Shown here piece by piece: positions 1 to 5,677 of a stretch of 8,251 nt of DNA. Position 1 is the first letter of the stretch, and every line of letters starts with the position of its first letter. The notes under the pieces are model-generated. The model saw only the letters and a list, made by a program, of their open reading frames with translations, did not search any database and was not told the DNA's origin. This DNA is from Flammeovirgaceae bacterium. GTDB lineage: Bacteria; Bacteroidota; Bacteroidia; Cytophagales; Cyclobacteriaceae. Made by a program: the position numbers and the translations under genes. Where the stretch lies: the NCBI GenBank assembly GCA_022616575.1, contig JAKEEN010000003.1:1-8251 (forward strand). The letters are read 5' to 3'.

Positions 1-119
1 AGTCCCAGGTGTCCTTTATGAAGGGCTCCCATAGTTGGCACCAGGCCAATAGCTTTTCCAGCGGCTTTTATTTCGCGCAAATAGGCCTTTAATGTGGCAA
101 TTTCCTCGAAAACGTTCAT
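1..119 (-). CDS. panC: pantoate--beta-alanine ligase, N-terminal fragment (gene cut by window edge)
   Basis: This is the first 39 codons of PanC (pantothenate synthetase), the cytoplasmic enzyme that joins pantoate and beta-alanine with ATP to make pantothenate for coenzyme A. The frame begins [14 protein letters not shown] and reaches the family signature [10 protein letters not shown] at residues 28-37. The HxGH part (H34, H37) is the ATP-binding motif shared by the HIGH nucleotidyltransferase superfamily. The ATG at 117-119 is the natural start, because PanC proteins normally carry this motif about 30 residues in. The rest of the gene, with the pantoate-binding and KMSKS-like parts, lies to the left of base 1. 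It is divergent from the GT5-like gene and has a TAnnTTTG-type promoter element 26 bases upstream. Identification is firm despite the short length, because the motif is highly diagnostic in this spacing. Confidence 0.93.
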   Translation of the reverse strand, partial: MNVFEEIATLKAYLREIKAAGKAIGLVPTMGALHKGHLG

Positions 120-144
120 TTTTTGGCCTTTTGGCGAAGGGTCG

Positions 145-152
145 CAAAGATA
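145..152 (-). promoter_or_regulatory. panC promoter, -7 element (Bacteroidota type)
   Basis: Read on the minus strand this is TATCTTTG, an exact match to the Bacteroidota -7 consensus TAnnTTTG. It lies 25 bases before the panC ATG, which would give a short leader of roughly 20 bases. I do not see a clear TTG/TTTG -33 element at the expected 19-20 base distance, so the upstream half is weak or absent. Confidence 0.6.
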
Positions 153-171
153 GGGTAAAAGTGATAAAAGG

Positions 172-202
172 TTGAGAATGGGGGGTATTTTTTGTACTTT
201 TG
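172..202 (+). promoter_or_regulatory. promoter of the GT5-DUF4270-glmS unit
   Basis: TTG at 172-174 is followed by a 20-base spacer and TACTTTTG at 195-202. This fits the Bacteroidota sigma-A promoter form TTTG/TTG, 19-20 bases, TAnnTTTG. Transcription should start near 208-210, giving a leader of about 30 bases before the ATG at 239. The -33 element of this promoter lies where the -33 region of the opposing panC promoter would be, so the two probably compete for, or share, the same stretch of DNA. No other good promoter is seen before glmS, so this one probably drives all three genes. Confidence 0.72.
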
Positions 203-238
203 TGCCTTCATTTTACGTTCTCCAAAAATCGTATCGAT

Positions 239-1042
239 ATGTCAAAACTCCGTATTCTTTATGTAGCCAGCGAGATCAACCCCTTTCTGCAAACTTCTGA
301 AGTATCTGACTTTGTTCGCAAACTTCCGCAAGCCATGCAGGAAAAGGGAATGGAAATCCGCATTCTGGTGCCGCGCTTTGGGATTATTAATGAGAGGAAA
401 AACAGGTTGCATGAAGTTGTCAGGCTCTCAGGTATTAACATTGCCGTAGGAGATGAGGAAAAACCGCTGACTATTAAAGTGGCCTCTATTCCGAATGCCA
501 AATTGCAAGTGTATTTTATTGATAATGAAGATTACTTCCATCGCAAGTCTGTTTTCCATGACAAGGAAAATAATTTCTATGAAGACAATGATGAACGTGC
601 CATCTTCTTCTGCAAAGGTGCCATTGAAACCGTGCGCAAATTAGGATGGGCGCCTGATGTGGTGCATTGTAATGACTGGATCACCAGCTTCATTCCATTA
701 TATTTGAAGACTACTTACAAAAATGATCCTTTGTTTAAGAATGCAAAAACAGTTTTCACCATTTACAACAACAGCTTCTCATTTAAGTTTAAGGAAGACA
801 TTCTCGAGAAGGTGAAGATGATGGATATAGAAGATAAAATGTTGGGTAATTTAAAAACAGCCGACTATGAGGGATTCATCAAAATGGGCGTTGAGTTTTC
901 AGATGCAGTGATTGTGGCGGGAGAGAACAAGAAGCTCGATACACTCTTCAAAAAAATGAAGGAAAAGAAAGTTGAAACAATTGGTAAAGACGAAAACTAC
1001 ACCGAATCTTATTTTAATTTATATAATGAACTTGTGGGTTAA
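239..1042 (+). CDS. single-domain GT5 (starch/glycogen synthase catalytic-domain-like) protein, probably non-catalytic
   Basis: This 267-residue protein resembles the N-terminal Rossmann domain of GT5 glycogen/starch synthases. Visible family marks are the opening ILYVASEINPF (residues 6-16), the LP at 29-30, the HxNDW-type motif HCNDW (143-147) and the ADAV-like FSDAVIV segment near 220. Three points argue against normal ADP-glucose glucosyl transfer. The KTGGL loop is replaced by QTSEV (18-22). The TIHN motif reads TIYN (174-177), so the catalytic His is Tyr. The whole C-terminal domain, with its Arg/Lys and Glu active-site residues, is missing, since full-length enzymes have about 480 residues. 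From memory, similar short proteins occur beside panC in other Bacteroidota, so this is a lineage family rather than a broken gene. An upstream in-frame TTG at 200 is rejected as the start because it falls inside the promoter -7 element. The function is unknown. Database labels of 'glycogen synthase' probably mislead. Confidence 0.85.
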   Translation: MSKLRILYVASEINPFLQTSEVSDFVRKLPQAMQEKGMEIRILVPRFGIINERKNRLHEVVRLSGINIAVGDEEKPLTIKVASIPNAKLQVYFIDNEDYFHRKSVFHDKENNFYEDNDERAIFFCKGAIETVRKLGWAPDVVHCNDWITSFIPLYLKTTYKNDPLFKNAKTVFTIYNNSFSFKFKEDILEKVKMMDIEDKMLGNLKTADYEGFIKMGVEFSDAVIVAGENKKLDTLFKKMKEKKVETIGKDENYTESYFNLYNELVG

Positions 1043-2528
1043 GCGAACAGGGCAGCTCTTTTTGGCTGCTTTGTTTTTGATGTCATGTAATGACGATTCT
1101 CTTCTTCTTGGTTTTAAAAATCCAAATGATAAGCTAGAAGTCAGGTTTGTGGAGCTGCCGGTTGAAAGTTCTGTGGTGCTTTTGGACAAGATCAGGACAA
1201 CCAATTATTTCGGATTCGAGACCTCCAGGTTATTGGTTGGAAGATACAACGATAACAGTTTTGGAGGTATTACTGCGGAAGCATACACGCAGTTCTATTA
1301 TCCGGCCACAAGTAATGATAAGGAAATAGACCCCGATGCAGAACTGGATAGCCTTGTTATGCATCTGCGCTACGACTATTACACCTATGCCTCTGATCAG
1401 GCAACTGTTCAAACTTTTAAGATTTTTGAATTGGAGCAAGAATTAATAAATGATTCAACATACTATTCAGATGATGCAGTTGCGTACGGCAATGAAGTTG
1501 CTACTGTTGAAGTTAATTTTAACCCTAATGATTTTGAACAAATAATCGAGGATGGCAAAACCGATTCGGTGATTATGATTGATTTGCCCATTGCAGTAAA
1601 CTCTGAATTTGCTCTCAGGCTTTTCAACACGGCAAAGAGTAGCATTGGCGGGAGAGATGCTGACAGCACAGTTACTAAGTTTGAAAATTTCAAAAAAGAA
1701 TTTAAGGGCTTTGCGTTTGTTCCTGTAAGCGGGGATAAAGTTTTTGGAATAAATCCTGCAAGGAATAGTACCGATAGTACGTCTTCGCGGTTAACCATGC
1801 GTTATAAAACGGACACAGATACATTGAAACTGGATTTCTATTTTGGCAATGTCATGGGCTTTTCAAAAGTCAGCACTGACCGATCAGGAACTCAGTTAAG
1901 CGGTCTTATAAACACCTATCAAGATTATGATCCTGGTGATTTACGCTACATTCAATCAATAACAGGGGTTGCAACAAAAATTAATATTGACTCTTCATTC
2001 GCCTCTTTTTACAAATTTGCAGACACGATTCCTGAAATCATCCTAAACTCTGCCGAACTGATTGTTACGGCAATAGAATCACCAGGCTTCACCGAGGCTC
2101 CAGCCTCCCTAGCTTTAAAACCCGTTAGCAAATACAGCAAAAACAGATTGCTGACTGAAACGGATGATGATGATTCGGTGTTTTTATTGAATTACAAATT
2201 AGGACCGGTAACGTCAGACAAGCCAGGGTACGATTACCTATACACATCAATAGATAATTCATATGCAGTTGTTGGAGATGATTTTTCAGCAGCCAGGATT
2301 GCCCTATCTTCAAATGCGTACTCAGCTTATGTAACCAGCTTTATGAAAAAATTGTACGATATACATTGGGAATGTTGTCAAGACCCTGACTCTGAAGATG
2401 AGGATGCAAGATTAAGGGAATTCTATTTGATAGGCCTCTCTCCGGATCCAAGAAAGTCTGTGCACCGCACAGTGTTCCATAAAGACAATATCAAACTCAG
2501 AATTTACTACTCAGTACCTGTTAAATAA
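1026..2528 (+). CDS. DUF4270 family lipoprotein, probably outer-membrane associated
   Basis: This 500-residue protein of unknown function starts with a lipoprotein signal: basic residues K6-R7, a hydrophobic stretch (residues 11-19) and the lipobox LMSC with the acylated Cys at 21. The mature N-terminus is CNDDS. Its acidic residues just after the Cys resemble the Bacteroidota surface-export signal, but the match is loose. Family features recalled for DUF4270 are the LLVGRYNDNSFGG-type segment (about 68-80), many short beta-strand-like stretches, and a C-terminal end running from a GLSPDPRKS-like segment to KLRIYY (490-495). No enzymatic motif is visible. The C-terminal part has a Cys-Cys pair (450-451) beside an acidic run. 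The ATG at 1026 is preferred over an in-frame ATG at 972, because it puts the signal peptide directly at the N-terminus. The gene overlaps the upstream GT5-like gene by 17 bases, which suggests coupled translation, and glmS follows after 9 bases. Confidence 0.85.
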   Translation: MNLWVKRTGQLFLAALFLMSCNDDSLLLGFKNPNDKLEVRFVELPVESSVVLLDKIRTTNYFGFETSRLLVGRYNDNSFGGITAEAYTQFYYPATSNDKEIDPDAELDSLVMHLRYDYYTYASDQATVQTFKIFELEQELINDSTYYSDDAVAYGNEVATVEVNFNPNDFEQIIEDGKTDSVIMIDLPIAVNSEFALRLFNTAKSSIGGRDADSTVTKFENFKKEFKGFAFVPVSGDKVFGINPARNSTDSTSSRLTMRYKTDTDTLKLDFYFGNVMGFSKVSTDRSGTQLSGLINTYQDYDPGDLRYIQSITGVATKINIDSSFASFYKFADTIPEIILNSAELIVTAIESPGFTEAPASLALKPVSKYSKNRLLTETDDDDSVFLLNYKLGPVTSDKPGYDYLYTSIDNSYAVVGDDFSAARIALSSNAYSAYVTSFMKKLYDIHWECCQDPDSEDEDARLREFYLIGLSPDPRKSVHRTVFHKDNIKLRIYYSVPVK

Positions 2529-2537
2529 TGTAGAACT

Positions 2538-4373
2538 ATGTGCGGAATAGTTGCCTATGTCGGTCATCGCGATGCTTCTGAAGTCATTATCAAAGGGCTT
2601 AAGCGCCTTGAGTATCGGGGCTATGATAGTGCAGGAATTGCGTTGCTGAATGGTGAATTAAATGTTTATAAGAAAAAAGGAAAGGTATCAGATCTTGAAG
2701 ATGCCTTGAAAGGAAAGAACTTGGATAGCCATATTGGTATTGGCCATACTCGCTGGGCCACACATGGTGAGCCCAATGATGTTAATGCGCACCCACACTA
2801 CTCGTCAAGCAAGAAATTGGCGATTATTCATAACGGGATAATCGAGAACTACAGCTCATTAAAGAAAGATTTACTTAATAAGGGTCATAAATTTTCAAGT
2901 GAGACAGATACCGAAGTACTCATTCATTTCATAGAGGATATTCAGTCAAATAATGATTGTACCCTTGAGGAGGCAGTAAGACTGGCTCTTACCCAGGTAA
3001 TCGGAGCGTATGCAATAGTTATCATGTCAAAAGAAGATCCAAATCTTTTGATTGCTGCCAGAAAAGGTAGTCCGCTGGTTGTAGGCATTGGCAAAGATGA
3101 ATTTTTTATGGCATCAGATGCCACGCCTATTATTGAATATACCAATGAGGTTGTATACCTGAATGATCAGGAGATTGCTATCGTGAATGATGGCAAACTG
3201 CGCATCAAAACAACAGAGGATGTTCCAATGACTCCCTACATTCATAAATTGGAAATGGAGTTAGAAGCCATTGAGAAGGGTGGCTTTGATCACTTCATGT
3301 TGAAGGAAATTTTTGAACAGCCAAAATCGATCAGTGATTGTTTGCGTGGGAGGTTGGATTCAAAATCGGGAAGATTAGTTTTGGGGGGCATTCGGGAGTA
3401 TGCAAATAAATTAGTTAACGCAGACCGCATCATGATTGTGGCATGCGGTACCTCGTGGCATGCAGGCCTTGTTGCTGAATATATGTTTGAAGAATTCTGC
3501 CGTATACCGGTGGAAGTAGAATATGCTTCAGAATTTCGCTATCGAAACCCTGTAATTCGTGAGGGCGATGTGGTTATAGCGATTTCACAATCCGGTGAAA
3601 CTGCTGATACATTGGCAGCCATTGATCTTGCCAAATCAAAAGGGGCAATCATATTTGGTGTTTGCAATGTGGTTGGATCTTCCATAGCACGTGCATCACA
3701 TGAAGGTTCGTACACACACGCTGGACCGGAAATTGGAGTTGCCAGTACAAAAGCATTCACTGCACAGCTTACGGTGCTCAGTATGATCAGCTTAATTGTT
3801 GCTCAGAAAAAAGGAACCATTACAGAGCGCAAGTTTCATGAATTGTTAGTGGAGTTAGAAACAATTCCTGAAAAGGTGGAGCAGGTTCTGAAACTTAATG
3901 ATACAATCAAAGAGATTGCCTGGACATTTAAAGACGCAACTAATTTCCTGTACTTAGGACGCGGCTATAACTTTCCGGTAGCTTTAGAAGGAGCGCTGAA
4001 GTTAAAAGAGATTTCATACATCCATGCTGAGGGATACCCAGCCGCTGAGATGAAACATGGACCCATTGCCCTGATTGATCAGGAGATGCCGGTGGTGTTT
4101 ATCGCTACTCGCGACAGCTCTTATGAGAAAATAGTTTCTAACATCCAGGAAGTAAAAGCCCGCAAAGGTCGCGTTATTTCGGTGGTTACCGAAGGGGATG
4201 ACCTGATTCCTAAAATGTCTGAATTTGTGATTGAAGTCCCGGCAGTTCAGGAATCATTAATGCCAATGGTTTCTGTTATACCACTTCAATTGCTTTCATA
4301 TCACATTGCTGTGATGAGAGGTTGTAATGTTGACCAGCCAAGGAACCTGGCGAAGTCAGTTACTGTAGAATAA
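2538..4373 (+). CDS. glmS: glutamine--fructose-6-phosphate aminotransferase (isomerizing)
   Basis: GlmS makes glucosamine-6-phosphate from fructose-6-phosphate and glutamine. This is the first committed step to UDP-GlcNAc for peptidoglycan and lipopolysaccharide, and the enzyme acts in the cytoplasm. The 611 residues match the usual length (E. coli 609). The N-terminal glutaminase domain has the nucleophile Cys2 directly after the start Met, HTRWATHG (70-77), HNG (98-100) and TDTE (123-126). Two SIS domains follow. The first has CGTS (303-306), SQSGET (350-355) and the ASTKAFT segment. The second has the HAEGYPAAEMKHGP stretch (496-509), which contains the isomerase Glu498 and His507. The C-terminal tail ends in NLAKSVTVE, with the sugar-binding Lys606. 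All expected catalytic residues are present. The gene is the last of a tight plus-strand unit, 9 bases behind the DUF4270 gene. There is no room for a glmS ribozyme leader. Confidence 0.98.
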   Translation: MCGIVAYVGHRDASEVIIKGLKRLEYRGYDSAGIALLNGELNVYKKKGKVSDLEDALKGKNLDSHIGIGHTRWATHGEPNDVNAHPHYSSSKKLAIIHNGIIENYSSLKKDLLNKGHKFSSETDTEVLIHFIEDIQSNNDCTLEEAVRLALTQVIGAYAIVIMSKEDPNLLIAARKGSPLVVGIGKDEFFMASDATPIIEYTNEVVYLNDQEIAIVNDGKLRIKTTEDVPMTPYIHKLEMELEAIEKGGFDHFMLKEIFEQPKSISDCLRGRLDSKSGRLVLGGIREYANKLVNADRIMIVACGTSWHAGLVAEYMFEEFCRIPVEVEYASEFRYRNPVIREGDVVIAISQSGETADTLAAIDLAKSKGAIIFGVCNVVGSSIARASHEGSYTHAGPEIGVASTKAFTAQLTVLSMISLIVAQKKGTITERKFHELLVELETIPEKVEQVLKLNDTIKEIAWTFKDATNFLYLGRGYNFPVALEGALKLKEISYIHAEGYPAAEMKHGPIALIDQEMPVVFIATRDSSYEKIVSNIQEVKARKGRVISVVTEGDDLIPKMSEFVIEVPAVQESLMPMVSVIPLQLLSYHIAVMRGCNVDQPRNLAKSVTVE

Positions 4374-4375
4374 TT

Positions 4376-4888
4376 TCAGATTTCAAGAAACCCTTCTGGA
4401 AGGTTAACACTAACCACTCTTTTTGACTTATTCACGCTTGTGATAAATGGACTATTCACAGGGATCAAAATCTCTTTTCCCTCGCGAATGAGAACTAACT
4501 GAGGATTGTTTATTTGTTCGCTTACTTCCTTCACTTCTCCAATTTCTCCAAGAGATGCATCCACAACAGTAAATCCCGGCACTTCGTCAAAATAGAATTT
4601 TCCCCTTCCGGATTTTGGGCGCGATTCTTTTGATAAGTAAAGTGAACAGCCCTTTAGTTTTTCCGCCTGATCAAGGGTATTTAATCCTTCAAGTTTTACA
4701 AAGACTTTGTTGCCTTTGGGTGAAAACGTTTCAATGAAGTAAGGAACCAGATTATTTTTCTGATCAATAAAGATTGAGTCAAGTTCATCAAAATCAGGGG
4801 CATCAGGTAAAATCGAAATGGTCACCTCGCCTTTAAGGCCATGTGTTTTAATAACGTACCCGATTTTGAAGTATGATTCCCAATTCAT
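4376..4888 (-). CDS. rimM: ribosome maturation factor RimM (16S rRNA processing)
   Basis: RimM binds ribosomal protein S19 and helps mature the 3' (head) domain of the 30S subunit. The 170 residues show the N-terminal RimM beta-barrel with its conserved opening GYVIKTHGLKGEV (residues 10-22). A PRC-barrel domain follows in the second half (about 95-170), including FYFDEVPGF, the GEIGEV segment, and the EILIPVNSPFI strand typical of the family. Length is close to E. coli RimM (182). It lies downstream of rpsP on the same strand after a 70-base gap that holds a strong hairpin, so its expression probably depends on read-through. In enterobacteria trmD and rplS follow in the same operon. Here the next gene is convergent glmS, with only 2 bases between the stops, so the pair stands alone. 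Confidence 0.96.
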   Translation of the reverse strand: MNWESYFKIGYVIKTHGLKGEVTISILPDAPDFDELDSIFIDQKNNLVPYFIETFSPKGNKVFVKLEGLNTLDQAEKLKGCSLYLSKESRPKSGRGKFYFDEVPGFTVVDASLGEIGEVKEVSEQINNPQLVLIREGKEILIPVNSPFITSVNKSKRVVSVNLPEGFLEI

Positions 4889-4900
4889 ATTCTCTCAAAT

Positions 4901-4940
4901 AAAAAATGCCAGTTCCGGAAATAAACCAAAACTGGCATTT
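4901..4940 (-). terminator. intercistronic hairpin with T-run between rpsP and rimM (terminator or attenuator)
   Basis: A perfect 11-bp inverted repeat pairs 4930-4940 with 4904-4914 (AAATGCCAGTT and its complement), with a 15-base loop. On the rpsP-rimM transcript the second arm runs straight into a run of six T's (4906-4901, the first three within the stem). That is the form of an intrinsic terminator for rpsP. The hairpin ends only 15 bases before the rimM ATG, leaving no room for a separate rimM promoter. Partial termination, or masking of the rimM start region, is therefore the likely role. Confidence 0.78.
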
Positions 4941-4958
4941 ATATAATAATGCAATGAA

Positions 4959-5486
4959 TTATGCTTGTGCTTCAGGTGCTTGAACTTCTCCTTCTGCAGG
5001 AGTTGCTTCAGCGGGTGCACTGGCTGGAACCTCAGCCTTCTTCCTGATTGCTTCAGCGCGTGCTTCTTTTACTTTTGATTCAGCTTCTTTACGCGCTTTT
5101 GCATTGCTTTGTTTGGCACTGGCAAGTCTATCGCGTTTAGCTTGAATCTTAGATTCTTTTTGCTTCAGCCAGTCAGCCAATTTTGAATCAGCTTGATCTT
5201 GTGTGATAGCACCTTTAATAACACCAACCTGTAAGTGCTTCTTCATCATGATGCCGCGGGATGAAAGCATCGCCTTTACCGTGTCAGTAGGTTGGGCACC
5301 ATTCATTAACCAGGTAAATGCCTTTTCATCGTTTAAATCGATGGTGGCAGGGTTGGTTAATGGGTTATAAGTGCCGATTTTTTCAATAAAGCGACCATCA
5401 CGTGGTGCGCGGGCGTCTGCTACGACTACATCGAATAACGCCAGTTTTGAGCGGCCTCTGCGGGCCAACCTGATTTTTACAGCCAT
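4959..5486 (-). CDS. rpsP: 30S ribosomal protein S16 with long C-terminal extension
   Basis: S16 is a primary binder of the 16S rRNA 5' domain and is needed for 30S assembly. The core is clear at residues 1-80: [14 protein letters not shown] at the start, the [19 protein letters not shown] segment around 21-39, and GTYNP. A further strand/helix part reads [12 protein letters not shown]. The protein has 175 residues, against about 80-90 in most bacteria. The added part first forms a lysine- and alanine-rich helix (about 105-150). It then becomes an Ala/Pro/Glu-rich tail (about 152-175) that looks disordered. From memory, extended S16 proteins are usual in Bacteroidota, so this is lineage-typical, not a fusion. 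It is the first gene of an rpsP-rimM unit and has a strong promoter upstream. Confidence 0.97.
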   Translation of the reverse strand: MAVKIRLARRGRSKLALFDVVVADARAPRDGRFIEKIGTYNPLTNPATIDLNDEKAFTWLMNGAQPTDTVKAMLSSRGIMMKKHLQVGVIKGAITQDQADSKLADWLKQKESKIQAKRDRLASAKQSNAKARKEAESKVKEARAEAIRKKAEVPASAPAEATPAEGEVQAPEAQA

Positions 5487-5531
5487 TTGCTTCTAATTTA
5501 GTGGAACTCGTCCTTTATTTTTTTAAGGCTG

Positions 5532-5561
5532 CAAATATAGCGGTTTCGGCAGTATCTGCAA
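5532..5561 (-). promoter_or_regulatory. rpsP promoter (strong Bacteroidota match)
   Basis: On the minus strand TTG (5561-5559), a 19-base spacer and TATATTTG (5539-5532) match the Bacteroidota promoter form at both elements. The predicted leader is about 40 bases and has no Shine-Dalgarno site close to the ATG at 5486. As expected for a ribosomal protein gene, this is the best-formed promoter in the window. Confidence 0.78.
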
Positions 5562-5601
5562 TATAAAGACAGAAGAAAAGGCTAAGTATCTGAATATTAA
5601 T

Positions 5602-5609
5602 TATATTTG
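5602..5609 (+). promoter_or_regulatory. candidate sucA promoter -7 element, distal
   Basis: TATATTTG matches TAnnTTTG exactly and would give a leader of about 60 bases before sucA. No TTG -33 element is seen at 19-20 bases upstream, so support is partial. It competes with a second match at 5651-5658. Confidence 0.45.
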
Positions 5610-5650
5610 TTTAAGCGATTATTCAGTTTTTTAAATTTTAAACCCTTCAA

Positions 5651-5658
5651 TACATTTG
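5651..5658 (+). promoter_or_regulatory. candidate sucA promoter -7 element, proximal
   Basis: TACATTTG matches TAnnTTTG exactly, 19 bases before the sucA ATG at 5678, implying a very short leader of about 12 bases. The -33 position holds only a T-run (5627-5632) and not a proper TTTG. The A/T-rich setting makes one chance match plausible, so either this or the distal candidate may be real. Confidence 0.45.
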
Positions 5659-5677
5659 TTTACTTTCAAAAACAGCT

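Noticed and set aside
200..238. Longer GT5-like protein starting at the TTG at 200
   Set aside because: That codon is part of the TACTTTTG promoter element, upstream of the expected transcription start. The ATG at 239 places the conserved ILYVASE strand at the normal distance from the N-terminus.
1463..1798. 111-codon open frame on the minus strand inside the DUF4270 gene
   Set aside because: It lies antisense to a clear lipoprotein gene, resembles no family I know, and has no promoter element at its start. It is a shadow of the real gene.
2400..2537. Possible glmS ribozyme or riboswitch upstream of glmS
   Set aside because: Only 9 bases separate the DUF4270 stop from the glmS start, and the upstream bases are protein coding. 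There is no room for the ribozyme fold known from Firmicutes, and none of its features are seen.
4402..4424. Short hairpin plus T-run on the plus strand as a glmS terminator
   Set aside because: The stem is only 5 bp with two G/C pairs, and it lies inside conserved rimM coding sequence. It is too weak to list as a feature, though it is noted in the findings.
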